In this document: positions 1 through 7,250 of the stretch, piece by piece
Layout: every line of letters starts with the position of its first letter
Position numbering within the stretch: position 1 is the stretch's first letter
Translations under genes and position numbers: made by a program
Assembly (NCBI GenBank): GCA_964554415.1
Contig: CAZKON010000018.1
Location: forward strand, 1 to 17,753
Origin: JAGVXD01 sp964554415
GTDB lineage: Archaea > Nanobdellota > Nanobdellia > Pacearchaeales > GW2011-AR1
Length of the DNA: 17,753 nt
Direction of reading: 5' to 3'
The notes under the pieces: model-generated
What the model was told of the DNA's origin: nothing
Databases searched by the model: none
What the model saw: the letters and a program-made list of their open reading frames with translations, nothing else

Positions 1-47
1 TTTCAAACTGGCGCAGCAAGCTGCGGGGTATTACACCCAGTTTGAAA
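1..47. repeat. Perfect 11-bp inverted repeat at the broken 5' edge of cas1
   Basis: Bases 1-11 (TTTCAAACTGG) are the exact reverse complement of bases 37-47. Between them lies a smaller hairpin, CGCAG (12-16) with CTGCG (21-25) and a 4-nt loop. The cas1 reading frame is closed by a TGA at 43-45, inside the right arm, and Cas1-like sequence begins immediately after it. This could be the end of a small inserted element (MITE or IS end) that removed the cas1 start, or a structured sequence unrelated to cas1. Only one edge is in the window, so the two cannot be separated. Confidence 0.5.
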
Positions 48-864
48 TAAAAATATTGACATTGTCTATACTTCTTTTCATGGAAAGCCGTTTGCAAGAA
101 TTTATCCATGCACGTTAGGCGGAACGACACTTACCAGAAGAGAGCAAGCAAAGGCATATTTCGATGAAAGAGGAGTTGTGATTGTCAAAGAGATTCTTAA
201 GGCAAAATTGTACAATCAACTCTTTTTAATCAAGCGATTAAGTAAGACAAGAGATAAAATGTTCTCCTCTGAAATACAGATACTGGAAGAAAACCTTGTT
301 AAAATAAATAAAATTAAAGATAATAATATAGACTCTATCAGAGATACTCTTTTAGGATATGAAGGTTATGGTGCTTCAGTTTATTTTCAATGCTTAACAA
401 AAATATGCCCTTTGAAGAACAGAAACCATGAAGGACAAGACATCTTCAATATGGCTCTCAATTATGGATATGGAATATTATATTCTGAAGTTGTGCGAGC
501 ATGTATTCTTTCAGGGCTCGATCCGTATCTTGGATTTTTACATATGGACTGATATGGGAAGCCCTCAATGGTATTGGATATGGTTGAGCAATTTAGAGCA
601 GTGATAGACCGGACCATTATTACCTTGTTCGTTCAGAAAAGACTCTCCGAAGAAGATATTGAAATAATCGGAGAAGGTAGACTTTTAACAAAAGAAGGAA
701 GGACAAAACTTATTGAAGAGGTTATGAATGCATTTGACTGGAAAGTTATTTACAAGAGTAAAAAACTGTCTCTGTCCAACATAGTTTTAGAGCAAGGAAG
801 AGAAATAGTTAGACTCCTTTTAGGGCAATCAGAAAAATTTGAGCCATTCATCTGGAGAGAATAA
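46..864 (+). pseudogene. cas1: CRISPR-associated endonuclease Cas1, interrupted by an in-frame TGA and lacking its start
   Basis: Cas1 is the integrase of CRISPR spacer acquisition. The frame starting at base 46 reads NKNIDIVYTSFHGKPFARIY, then the YEGYGASVYF block holding the first metal-binding Glu, then SGLDPYLGFLH with the second ligand His. At 550-552 the frame has TGA, directly after HMD. It resumes with YGKPSMVLDMVEQFR, which holds the third ligand (Asp) and the conserved Glu, and ends in FEPFIWRE just before cas2. Homologues usually have Arg or Lys at the TGA position, so a CGA or AGA to TGA change is likely. Terminated there, the protein would lack the last catalytic residue. The N-terminal domain (about 50 residues) is also missing: the frame has a stop at 43-45 inside an inverted repeat. 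TGA appears to be a normal stop here, since cas4 ends with it. Sequencing error cannot be excluded for the TGA. Confidence 0.85.
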
Positions 865-865
865 A

Positions 866-1162
866 ATGTTATACTGGTTAATCTATGATATTTGCGAAAA
901 TAAAATAAGAAGCAAAATAGCTTCCAAATGCAAAAATTATGGACTCTTTCGTGTTCAAAAGAGTTCGTTTATAGGAAACTTAAGCAAAAATCGAGCTGAG
1001 ATGCTTGTTTTGGAGATAAAAGAGCTGGAATTGAAACCTGAGGATTGTGTGTTTATGATTCCTGCATGCAAGTCGTGCTTTGCAGAGCGCGAGATCATCG
1101 GATATTTAGACGAAGAACGGTTAAAAGATAAGGGTTTTGTGATTTTTCAAAATGATTCCTAA
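866..1162 (+). CDS. cas2: CRISPR-associated protein Cas2
   Basis: Cas2 is the small ferredoxin-fold partner that bridges two Cas1 dimers in the spacer integration complex. The chosen start is the ATG at 866, one base after the cas1 stop, which gives 98 residues, the normal family length. An upstream in-frame start at 839 would only add residues lying inside cas1. Visible features are the first strand MLYWLIYDI with the conserved Asp, the RVQKSSFIG strand matching the family RVQxSVFEG motif, and ACKSCF near the C-terminus. The gene looks intact although its partner cas1 is interrupted. It overlaps cas4 by 11 nt, so the three genes form one transcription unit. Confidence 0.93.
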   Translation: MLYWLIYDICENKIRSKIASKCKNYGLFRVQKSSFIGNLSKNRAEMLVLEIKELELKPEDCVFMIPACKSCFAEREIIGYLDEERLKDKGFVIFQNDS

Positions 1163-1727
1163 AATAACTGCGGCGGATATTATGAACTATGCGTATTGCC
1201 CCAGAATTGTCTATTTTACTCGTGTCATTAAATTGCCACAAACAAAAAGTGCAAAACAGAAAAAGGGACTGGAGAAAGATTTTATGTTTAAGGCAGACAC
1301 GAAAAGGAATAAGATAATTAAGGGTAATTCTTACAACTCTTTCTTGATAAGAAAATACAATGTATCTTTAGAAACTGACGAGTTTGCAACTAAAGCAGAT
1401 TGTTTGATTATTAATGATGAACTTAAAGAAGTTTATCCCTTACAGCTGAAGTATGCTAAAAAACCAATCTGTCAGTATTATAAGACTCAAAGATTACAAC
1501 TGCTGTTTGAGGCGATGCTTATTGAAAAAATAATAAAATATAATGTCCCTTATGGATACATAAAATATGAATTATCGAATGACCTTGTTAAAGTCTCTCT
1601 TGAAGACAAATCTGAATTAAATGAAGTTATAGAAAAAGTTAAAGAGATTATAAAAAATGAAATAATCCCTCCTGCCACAAAATATAAGAAGAGGCTTGTC
1701 GATAATTGTTATAGGAAACTATACTGA
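1152..1727 (+). CDS. cas4: Cas4-like RecB-family protein with degenerate catalytic and Fe-S positions
   Basis: Cas4 is normally a RecB-type nuclease with an Fe-S cluster that trims prespacers and checks the PAM. The 191-residue product has the N-terminal Cys motif (AYCPR, Cys16), the motif II Asp (ATKAD, Asp83), a motif III-like segment YPLQLKYA, and the C-terminal NCYRKLY. Two departures stand out. The motif III acidic residue (E in ExK) is Gln98. The C-terminal cluster, usually three Cys ending in YRxxC, keeps only Cys186; the last position is Tyr191. Nuclease activity and cluster binding are therefore doubtful. Together with the cas1 nonsense codon this points to a decaying adaptation module. 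A diverged but functional variant remains possible. Confidence 0.85.
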   Translation: MIPKITAADIMNYAYCPRIVYFTRVIKLPQTKSAKQKKGLEKDFMFKADTKRNKIIKGNSYNSFLIRKYNVSLETDEFATKADCLIINDELKEVYPLQLKYAKKPICQYYKTQRLQLLFEAMLIEKIIKYNVPYGYIKYELSNDLVKVSLEDKSELNEVIEKVKEIIKNEIIPPATKYKKRLVDNCYRKLY

Positions 1728-1729
1728 CG

Positions 1730-1981
1730 CTATCTTTCATAAACTCTGCTTCGTTTATCAAAGACTCGCACCCAAATAATCTTTTTCTCTGTATCAATAT
1801 CTACCAACGCTCTAAACTGTCCAATTCTTATTTTATAATAGTCTCCTTCGTAATGTTCCGTAAATCTAAATGGATTTTCAGTTATCTCCTTGAATTTTAT
1901 CTTGATTCTCTCTAGAATATCTAATTGAAGGTTTCTAATAAATTTCGTCGCCTGATTTGAAAAATTTATTTCATAAGTCAT
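1730..1981 (-). CDS. RelE/ParE-family toxin
   Basis: The 83-residue protein has the RelE/ParE pattern: an N-terminal strand (MTYEINFSNQA), two helices (TKFIRNLQLDILERIKIKFK), ENPFRF, then strands DYYKIRIGQFRALVDIDTEK and IIWVRVFDKRSRVY. The GxFRAxxDID and FDxRSRVY elements are typical. Members are ribosome-dependent mRNA interferases or gyrase poisons, and the sequence alone does not decide which. The start overlaps the end of the upstream antitoxin-like ORF (1971-2144) by 11 nt, the usual arrangement for toxin-antitoxin pairs. The gene converges on cas4 with only 2 nt between the stops. Confidence 0.85.
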   Translation of the reverse strand: MTYEINFSNQATKFIRNLQLDILERIKIKFKEITENPFRFTEHYEGDYYKIRIGQFRALVDIDTEKKIIWVRVFDKRSRVYER

Positions 1982-2144
1982 TGAGAGGCGTATAGCTTTC
2001 CTCTTTTTCTGCTCTTGCCTTATCTAATTCTTTCTTTGCCCAGATAGTTAGCTTTCCTTCGTTTAATAAAATTCGATTTAATAACTCTATTTGCCTCTGT
2101 AATTTCAGTACATCTTGATGTACTGTGTTTATTGTTATTTCCAT
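1971..2144 (-). CDS. Small antitoxin-like protein paired with the RelE-type toxin
   Basis: This 57-residue ORF runs from the ATG at 2144 to a TGA at 1971, overlapping the toxin start by 11 nt. It begins MEITINTVHQDVLKLQRQIE and continues with a Leu-rich, mostly helical stretch (LLNRILLNEGKLTIW) and a charged tail (KKELDKARAEKEE). This fits a coiled-coil antitoxin that wraps its toxin, though no named family is recognised. A TATA-like element lies 25 nt before the ATG. The call rests on size, overlap and context. Confidence 0.7.
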   Translation of the reverse strand: MEITINTVHQDVLKLQRQIELLNRILLNEGKLTIWAKKELDKARAEKEESYTPLNDL

Positions 2145-2164
2145 AAATCATTTGAGATATTGAG

Positions 2165-2174
2165 ATTTAAATAG
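2165..2174 (-). promoter_or_regulatory. TATA box of the toxin-antitoxin operon
   Basis: On the minus strand the sequence reads CTATTTAAAT, centred about 25 nt before the antitoxin ATG (2144). This spacing predicts a leaderless transcript. Confidence 0.5.
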
Positions 2175-2218
2175 CTTGTGCAAGAAGCTCTTGCGGAGTT
2201 TTTGTTATTTCCATAATA

Positions 2219-3013
2219 TTATGTATTCTGAGTAAAAACCTGTCTCGCCAACCTTGCCTCTTCGCGCGCCCGAATTGTATTGGCAATTTGCGTAAAACTC
2301 TCGTCAATTAAACGAAGATGTTGGATTGTATTCCACTGCTTGCCGATGAGCTTTGCAGCTTGCTTGTCAATATCAAGAGGCTTGCCAACCAAGATTAGAC
2401 CATAGTCTGAAGCATCAATGATTGCTGCATCAGGTGTCTTGCAGCGCACAATGTCGTGAATTGCATATTTAATATGATTCCTCCGAATTTTGCCCTTTGT
2501 ACTTGAGAAAAGACCAGAATAATGTGAAGCTGGAAAAGCTCCAAGCATTGTTGAAAGAGATGCCTGCATTTCTGTCTCTTCATCTTGAGCAAGGCGAGGC
2601 AGCGATATGAGGTAACTCTTCAAAAGCAATTTTGGATAGAAAATACTCTCAAACTTTGTAAAATCACTTTCACTGACTTCCTCAACCTCAACATTGTTTA
2701 AATCAATAAGACTGACACTATATTTTTCAGCGAGAGTGTGATATCCTGCTTCATCAAAAACATCCATAGTCTCTTCTCCATCAGAACCTTCTGCAATCAC
2801 GACCTCTGCTCCTGTATCTTTGTGTGCAAGAGCAAACTTCAGGACTTCTTCAACAAAGGCGACAGGGGCGTTGTGTGAGCGCAAGTTCTTCAATGAAGGT
2901 TTCAAGACAATCAAAGACTTTCCCTTGAGTGTCTGGTCAAACTTGATAAACTGAAGAAATCTTGGTATTGTTTCTTCGTATGACTTGAATTTTGCTGAAA
3001 CTCCTTTTACCAT
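2219..3013 (-). CDS. DUF362-domain protein
   Basis: The 264-residue protein matches the DUF362 pattern: an N-terminal strand-loop (IVLKPSLKNLRSHNAPVAFV), a helix, then GAEVVIAEGSDGEETMDVF and GYHTLAEKYSVSLIDLN, and later the NHIKYAIHDIV and PDAAIIDA blocks. DUF362 proteins are uncharacterised; many carry a ferredoxin domain at the C-terminus, but no Cys cluster is present here. No signal peptide or membrane segment is seen. A TATA-like element (minus strand GATTATAAAG) lies about 25 nt before the ATG. The reaction is unknown. Confidence 0.8.
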   Translation of the reverse strand: MVKGVSAKFKSYEETIPRFLQFIKFDQTLKGKSLIVLKPSLKNLRSHNAPVAFVEEVLKFALAHKDTGAEVVIAEGSDGEETMDVFDEAGYHTLAEKYSVSLIDLNNVEVEEVSESDFTKFESIFYPKLLLKSYLISLPRLAQDEETEMQASLSTMLGAFPASHYSGLFSSTKGKIRRNHIKYAIHDIVRCKTPDAAIIDASDYGLILVGKPLDIDKQAAKLIGKQWNTIQHLRLIDESFTQIANTIRAREEARLARQVFTQNT

Positions 3014-3033
3014 CTGTTATTATATGCTGCGGG

Positions 3034-3043
3034 CTTTATAATC
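3034..3043 (-). promoter_or_regulatory. TATA box of the DUF362 gene
   Basis: The minus strand reads GATTATAAAG about 25 nt before the ATG at 3013, consistent with a leaderless archaeal transcript. Confidence 0.45.
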
Positions 3044-3090
3044 ATTATTATGCTAGAACTATATCTTATCATGTCGGGAAGCCTCCGGAA

Positions 3091-3287
3091 ACCGCACCAT
3101 TCATGGTGCGGTCGCTCCCAGATCAGCCTAAAAACGAGCGCCTCCCAAAACCGCACCCCTCAAAAACCTTCGGTTTTTGACGGCCATCGAGAACAGCAGT
3201 TCTCGAGGCTGAGAAACTCTCCGAGTTTCGAGGCGCTCAGAAACTGAAAGTTTCTGACGTTTTAAGGTGCGGAGGGCGCTCGTTTTT
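3091..3287. repeat. Array of related hairpins enclosed by a long stem (candidate structured RNA or palindromic element)
   Basis: Five near-perfect hairpins lie within about 200 nt. The first, 3091-3100 with 3103-3112, stands alone. The other four sit inside an outer stem, 3131-3142 paired with 3275-3286, extended by CCGCACC (3151-3157) with GGTGCGG (3266-3272). The inner hairpins are 3160-3168/3172-3180, 3187-3194/3199-3206, 3213-3219/3223-3229 and 3237-3245/3249-3257. Their 5' arms are similar (TCAAAAACC, TCGAGAAC, GAAACTC, TCAGAAACT), as if a hairpin unit had been copied and had drifted. The element overlaps the last codons of trmY and lies before the DUF362 promoter. It resembles no RNA family I can name. 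The symmetry means either strand could fold. Confidence 0.7.
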
Positions 3288-3932
3288 TTGATCTACTTGT
3301 TCGCTTTTTTGGCTTGAGGACAGCAAACAATGTTCTTCGCGCCTATCAAGTTCGTTGTTTACAATAGCAACTGTGTGAGAGGCGAAATATGTGCGTTTGC
3401 CGATAGAAACAGGGGTACAAAGCTGCTTGAGCCTTCTTTGCTCTTTTGAAGGAAGACCAAGATGGTCTCCTAAGATGAAGACTGGTTCTGGTTTGATGTT
3501 GACTGTGCGCAAATCCTCTCCGTCAGCGTTTAAGATATAGAGTGAGCGACCAGAATCATGCAGTTCTTTAGCTATATCCAGCAGTCCTTTCTTTTCTATC
3601 CAATACCCTGGGAATACCTCATGCTTCAAACCCTCCCTGTATTTATAGAGCATTTTTTTGATAATTGCTGAGACATCGTGCTTATTCAGATAAATCTTTT
3701 CGACGCCTGTCTTACCCTCGGTTACCGGGAGAAACTCAAGGTGCTTCGGAGGGTCAGGCATGCCTGTAAAAACAAGATGGAGTTTTGTATCTGTCCTGAG
3801 CTTATGACTAAGAAAGAAGGCAGCGATAACTGTATGAATTGCTATGTCTAACCTGCCTGCCTGCATCAAATCCTCGCCGATTGCCTTGCCGCTTGTAGGC
3901 GCAGAACGGGAGTAATATAAGAACTCGCGCAT
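3237..3932 (-). CDS. trmY: tRNA (pseudouridine(54)-N1)-methyltransferase TrmY
   Basis: TrmY is the archaeal SPOUT methyltransferase that converts pseudouridine 54 of the tRNA T-loop to N1-methylpseudouridine. The N-terminus MREFLYYSRSAPTSGKA and the following AGRLDIAIHTVIAAFFLSH are diagnostic. FILGDHLGLPSKEQ and the later PVSIGKRTYFASHTVAIVNN belong to the SAM-binding knot. The protein is 231 residues against about 195-205 for most members. The extra C-terminal tail, from about SSSQKSEQVD onward to ETFSF, is encoded by the flank and stem of the hairpin element at 3130-3287. It therefore probably reflects an insertion that replaced the original stop. A TATA element (minus strand GCTTATAAG) lies about 24 nt before the ATG. 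Confidence 0.93.
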   Translation of the reverse strand: MREFLYYSRSAPTSGKAIGEDLMQAGRLDIAIHTVIAAFFLSHKLRTDTKLHLVFTGMPDPPKHLEFLPVTEGKTGVEKIYLNKHDVSAIIKKMLYKYREGLKHEVFPGYWIEKKGLLDIAKELHDSGRSLYILNADGEDLRTVNIKPEPVFILGDHLGLPSKEQRRLKQLCTPVSIGKRTYFASHTVAIVNNELDRREEHCLLSSSQKSEQVDQKNERPPHLKTSETFSF

Positions 3933-3999
3933 GTGGGAATTGAGACACAGAGGCTTATAAGCTTTAGCGATAGAGTTCTAAGAGACCTACATATATTTT

Positions 4000-4024
4000 A
4001 AGTGTAACATTTTTTGTTACACTT
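4000..4024. promoter_or_regulatory. Perfect 9-bp inverted-repeat operator upstream of the AAA/DUF4143 gene
   Basis: AAGTGTAAC (4000-4008) is repeated exactly as GTTACACTT (4016-4024) around a 7-nt A/T spacer. It lies just upstream of the BRE/TATA region (4027-4040), the position expected for a dimeric winged-helix or HTH regulator. No regulator gene adjoins it in the window. Confidence 0.6.
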
Positions 4025-4032
4025 TAGAAAGG

Positions 4033-4040
4033 TTTATAAA
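4033..4040 (+). promoter_or_regulatory. TATA box of the AAA/DUF4143 gene
   Basis: TTTATAAA preceded by a purine-rich BRE-like stretch (GAAAGG) is centred about 25 nt before the ATG at 4062. It therefore supports that ATG over the upstream TTG (4014), which lies upstream of the promoter. Confidence 0.65.
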
Positions 4041-4061
4041 CGGATAATTATTAGAGTGCTC

Positions 4062-5324
4062 ATGAACAGAGAAGAATTGTACTCCATACTTTTTGAACAG
4101 CAAAAATATTTTGAAGAAGAAAAACCAACAATCCCTCGAGAGATGGCTGAAAAAGCCATAAACCTTGTTTCATTAGATATGCCTTTAGTTATAACTGGAA
4201 TTAGAAGGTGTGGCAAATCCTTTCTTTTAAAAATAATAAAAGACAAGCTAAAATTAAAAGATAGAGACTATCTTTATGTTAATTTTAATGATGATAGACT
4301 TATAAAATTCGAAGTTGAAGATTTTCAAAAAATAGTAGATTTTATTCATGAACAAAATTATAAGAAAAGATGTTTTATTTTTATTGATGAAATCCAAGAA
4401 GTCTCTAGATGGGAGAAATGGATAGATAGGATAAAAAGCAGATATACAATTTTTATTACTGGCTCAAACTCTAGGCTATTAAGCAGTGAAATAGCAACAA
4501 TTCTTACAGGAAGGTCTATACGTTTGAGCTTAACACCTCTTAGTTTTAAAGAGTTTCTTCAAGCAAGAAAAGTCAATATACAAAATTGGAAACTTGATTT
4601 GAAAGAGCAAGCAGTGGTGCGCCGAGAACTAAAGTCATTTATTGAGATTGGCGGAATACCCAAGAGAGTTCTTACCGGGCAAGATATTATTATTAGAGAA
4701 CTCTATGAAGATATACTCTACCGAGACATAATAAAAAGATTTGCAAAATTAGACAGGCAGATAAGGGAAATAGCCCTTTTTTTCTTCTCAAATACTTCTT
4801 CCCTCATAAGCCTTAGAACAATATCTAAGATGTCTAAGCTAAAAAATATTGCAACAGTTAAAACCATTTTAGAAGCTTTTGAAAGCTCGTTTTTGTTCTT
4901 TTTTATCAATAAATTTGATTATTCTGTAAAGACTCAAATCCAAAATCCAAGAAAAGTCTATTGCATGGATAATGGCTTTTTAGTTAATATGGGTTTTAGA
5001 ATTTCTGAGGATAAGGGGAAACTACTGGAAAATCTAGTAGCAATTGAATTAAAAAGAAGAGAGAAGGAAATATTTTATTATTCAGATAAACGTGAGTGTG
5101 ACTTCCTCATAAGAGAAGGAAATAAGATTAAAGAAGCGATACAAGTAACTTATGAACTTAATGAAAAGAACAAGGAAAGAGAGATACGCGGATTAATGAA
5201 TGCCCTGTCTACGTTTAAGCTTAAAGAAGGAACGATTATAACTTTTGACCAAGAAGACAAAATAGAAATTGAGGGCAAAATACTAAGAGTTCTTCCTGTC
5301 TGGAAATGGCTGTTGGAAAGATAA
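4062..5324 (+). CDS. AAA ATPase with C-terminal DUF4143 domain
   Basis: The 420-residue protein has an N-terminal AAA ATPase domain: Walker A GIRRCGKS at residues 46-53, Walker B FIFIDEIQ at about 105-112, and sensor FITGSNSRLL. A winged-helix region follows (LISLRTISKMSKLKNIATV), then the C-terminal DUF4143 nuclease-like domain with LLENLVAIELKRR, FYYSDKRECDFLI and EAIQVTYEL. The last three supply the E...D...xQVxY pattern of restriction-endonuclease-like folds. These proteins are very common in archaea and bacteria. Roles in mobile elements or defence have been suggested, but the function is unknown. The ATG at 4062 is chosen because a TATA box sits about 25 nt upstream; a longer TTG start at 4014 would include the promoter. 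The gene has its own operator-like inverted repeat. Confidence 0.9.
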   Translation: MNREELYSILFEQQKYFEEEKPTIPREMAEKAINLVSLDMPLVITGIRRCGKSFLLKIIKDKLKLKDRDYLYVNFNDDRLIKFEVEDFQKIVDFIHEQNYKKRCFIFIDEIQEVSRWEKWIDRIKSRYTIFITGSNSRLLSSEIATILTGRSIRLSLTPLSFKEFLQARKVNIQNWKLDLKEQAVVRRELKSFIEIGGIPKRVLTGQDIIIRELYEDILYRDIIKRFAKLDRQIREIALFFFSNTSSLISLRTISKMSKLKNIATVKTILEAFESSFLFFFINKFDYSVKTQIQNPRKVYCMDNGFLVNMGFRISEDKGKLLENLVAIELKRREKEIFYYSDKRECDFLIREGNKIKEAIQVTYELNEKNKEREIRGLMNALSTFKLKEGTIITFDQEDKIEIEGKILRVLPVWKWLLER

Positions 5325-5368
5325 AATGAGTGAAATGCAGGCTAAATTCTCTAAAAGAGCGCGCAGTT

Positions 5369-5761
5369 TTAGAACAACTTCGACCCATTCGGAACTTTTT
5401 TATCTGGAATTGCGAGAACGACCTCTCCTTTTTCATCCGCGAATCCAGTTGTGAGAACTTCAGAGAGGAAGGGACCTATCTTTTTAGGAGGAAAGTTAAC
5501 TACGCAGAGAACTTGTTTTCCGACGAGTTGTTCTTTCGCATAATGCTTAGTAATTTGAGCGCTTGAATGTTTGATGCCTATTTCTTTGCCGAAGTCGATT
5601 TCGAGCTTGTAGGCGGGCTTCTTTGCTTCTTGGAAAGCTTCGACTGCGACGATGGTGCCGACGCGAAGTTCTAACGTTTCGAAGTCTGAGTAAGTGATAT
5701 ATTTAAAGAAGAGCAAAGACCTATAAGCCTGCTTTGTTATTATTTTCCATGCTTCAGTCAC
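5369..5761 (-). CDS. csaA: CsaA-like tRNA-binding OB-fold protein
   Basis: The product carries the EMAP/Trbp111-type OB fold: LELRVGTIVAVEAFQEAKKP, AYKLEIDFGKEIGIKHSSAQ, VLCVVNFPPKKIGPFLSEVL, and the terminal IPDKKVPNGSKLF. CsaA proteins are about 110 residues, bind tRNA and have been linked to chaperone or secretion-related roles in bacteria. The only ATG is at 5761, giving 130 residues with an unusual N-terminal extension that overlaps the divergent DedA-like gene. A TTG (Leu17, near 5713) would be closer to the family start. The true start is uncertain. Confidence 0.88.
   Translation of the reverse strand: MTEAWKIITKQAYRSLLFFKYITYSDFETLELRVGTIVAVEAFQEAKKPAYKLEIDFGKEIGIKHSSAQITKHYAKEQLVGKQVLCVVNFPPKKIGPFLSEVLTTGFADEKGEVVLAIPDKKVPNGSKLF
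5718..5725 (+). promoter_or_regulatory. TATA box of the DedA-like gene
   Basis: CTATAAGC lies about 27 nt before the ATG at 5749. It supports that ATG over the in-frame upstream start at 5734, which would be too close to the TATA box. Confidence 0.45.
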
Positions 5762-6366
5762 TTTACGAACTCCTTATTCAGGCCTTTACTAATCAAAGTG
5801 AACTTGTTGCATTCTTGGGTGCTGCGCTCTTTGGCACACCATTTGTTATTTTGATTGCATCTTTTGCTGAGCACGCACTTATCCCGCTTTGGAATGTTTT
5901 GCTATTCTCATTTCTTGGAGAAATAATTGCCGGATACATATGGTTTAGAATTGGCAAATATTTTGGAAGAATCTTGCCTTCACTATCTTTAATCAGATAT
6001 AAGAGTCTTAGAAACATTGTCAAGGTCTTAAACAAGGTGCTTTGCAGCAATAAGATAAAAGCTTTCATACTCCCTCACGTGCTCTATGGCACAAAAATTA
6101 TCTCATTTGTTTATTTTGGGCAGGCGGGAATAACGTCTCGTGCATTTCTAAAATATAATGTTCCAATTGCGGCGCTCTGGACTACAATTTTAGTTGCAAT
6201 AGGATGGATTGCGGGCAAGAGTATAAGATATGTAGGCGTCTTGGTCGATAACTTTGTTATCATGCTCTGGATTTCAGTCGTTGGATGCTTCATACTTTAC
6301 TTTTTTATTATCTGGCTGACTCATTGGTTAAGCAAGCGCATCCGAGATGGGAAAATCTTTCGCTAA
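5749..6366 (+). CDS. DedA/VTT-family membrane protein
   Basis: The product, about 205 residues from the ATG at 5749 (MLQSLYELLIQAF), is hydrophobic with about five membrane segments. It shows the DedA/VTT signature region FAEHALIPLWNVLLFSFLGE, then IIAGYIWFRIGKYFGR, which corresponds to the family GxxxGDxxxYxIGRxxG segment with the Asp replaced. A second half, IISFVYFGQAGITSRAFLKYN, matches the loop seen in DedA proteins before the last helices. Family members act as flippases or lipid scramblases in membrane homeostasis. The stop overlaps the convergent cbf5 stop by 4 nt. Confidence 0.7.
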   Translation: MLQSLYELLIQAFTNQSELVAFLGAALFGTPFVILIASFAEHALIPLWNVLLFSFLGEIIAGYIWFRIGKYFGRILPSLSLIRYKSLRNIVKVLNKVLCSNKIKAFILPHVLYGTKIISFVYFGQAGITSRAFLKYNVPIAALWTTILVAIGWIAGKSIRYVGVLVDNFVIMLWISVVGCFILYFFIIWLTHWLSKRIRDGKIFR

Positions 6367-7220
6367 TTTAATACAAATTCTGGTACTGCTCTGATTTGAC
6401 CTTCATTGACTATCCTATAACAACCGATAAAAGTCGTGTCTGCAAATAGTGCGACCTTTTCATCTTTCTCCAATGATTTATATTTGCTTATAAACTGCGT
6501 GAAAAGAGGCGAACCTGTGTAAAGTTTCTTTATTGATTCAGACTTTACAAAGATAACGGGAAGCACTATTCCGATAACTTCCCCTGGAATCAACATTTCG
6601 TGGAGAGGTTTCTCATTGCCTTTATTGAACTCTTCAACTGCTTTTTCCAATTCGTACAATGTGTGAGAATCTGACTCTGTAAAAACGCCTGCCTGTGTTC
6701 TCCTTAATTCGAGCATATGCGCGCCACCTATTTCCCTTCCCATATCATCGCAGAGCTTGCGGATATATGTACCTGCCTGTACCTGCGTCTCAAAGAGAAT
6801 GTCTTTGCCATTTCTTTCGAGTATCTTGAATGTTTTAACTTCACGTTCTCTGACAGCACGTTTGACTCGTGAGCGGACTGGGGGGAGTTGCTGGATTTTC
6901 CCGAGAAACTTTTGAATTGCGGCATTAAGAATTTCTTCAGCGACTTCTGTATGAAGGCGCATTATTCCAACATATGTCTTGTCGCGGTGCATGAAATAAT
7001 CAGAGAGACGACAAGCGCGCCCGAGAGCGACAGGAAGGACACCAGAGACCTGAGGATCAAGTGTTCCAAAATGAGAGGTTTTATTGATGTTGAGAAGATT
7101 CTTCACAAACTGCGAGACCTGAAAAGAAGTCGGACCAGAAGGTTTGTCAAGATTGATGATACTGAATTTAAGCAACTCTTGCGTGCTTTTGGAGGCTTTG
7201 ATTTTCTCTATGTCTATCAT
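6363..7220 (-). CDS. cbf5: H/ACA-guided pseudouridine synthase Cbf5 (TruB family)
   Basis: Cbf5 is the catalytic subunit of archaeal H/ACA ribonucleoproteins that pseudouridylate rRNA, and can also act on tRNA. The N-terminal catalytic domain has INLDKPSGPTSFQVSQFVK and GTLDPQVSGVLPVALGRACR with the catalytic Asp55. Further signatures are KTYVGIMRLH, QLPPVRSRVKRAVREREV, QAGTYIRKLCDDMG and GGAHMLELRRTQAGVF. The C-terminal PUA domain covers residues from about 205 (LHEMLIPGEVIGIVLPVIFV) to 285. Length (285) is normal for archaeal Cbf5. The ATG overlaps a TGA that closes a short relic reading ERKAYLKRKVSQFS in the alkD frame, so alkD probably once ended here, directly upstream of cbf5. The TATA box adjoins the 16-nt cassette repeat. 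Confidence 0.95.
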   Translation of the reverse strand: MIDIEKIKASKSTQELLKFSIINLDKPSGPTSFQVSQFVKNLLNINKTSHFGTLDPQVSGVLPVALGRACRLSDYFMHRDKTYVGIMRLHTEVAEEILNAAIQKFLGKIQQLPPVRSRVKRAVREREVKTFKILERNGKDILFETQVQAGTYIRKLCDDMGREIGGAHMLELRRTQAGVFTESDSHTLYELEKAVEEFNKGNEKPLHEMLIPGEVIGIVLPVIFVKSESIKKLYTGSPLFTQFISKYKSLEKDEKVALFADTTFIGCYRIVNEGQIRAVPEFVLN

Positions 7221-7241
7221 GAGAATTGTGAAACTTTTCTC

Positions 7242-7250
7242 TTTAAATAC
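7242..7250 (-). promoter_or_regulatory. TATA box of cbf5, adjoining repeat copy 1
   Basis: On the minus strand GTATTTAAA is centred about 25 nt before the cbf5 ATG. The preceding purine-rich bases GAAAGGAAAGC look like a BRE and belong to the 16-nt repeat, so the repeat core supplies part of the cbf5 promoter. Confidence 0.55.

Noticed and set aside
1..47. Possible tRNA or tRNA fragment at the window start
   Set aside because: There is no acceptor/anticodon/T-arm layout or GTTCRA-type T-loop; only an 11-bp inverted repeat with one inner hairpin.
550..552. TGA in cas1 as a recoded codon (selenocysteine or Trp)
   Set aside because: cas4 ends in TGA, Trp is written TGG throughout, the expected residue is Arg or Lys, and no SECIS-like element was recognised. 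A nonsense mutation or sequence error is simpler.
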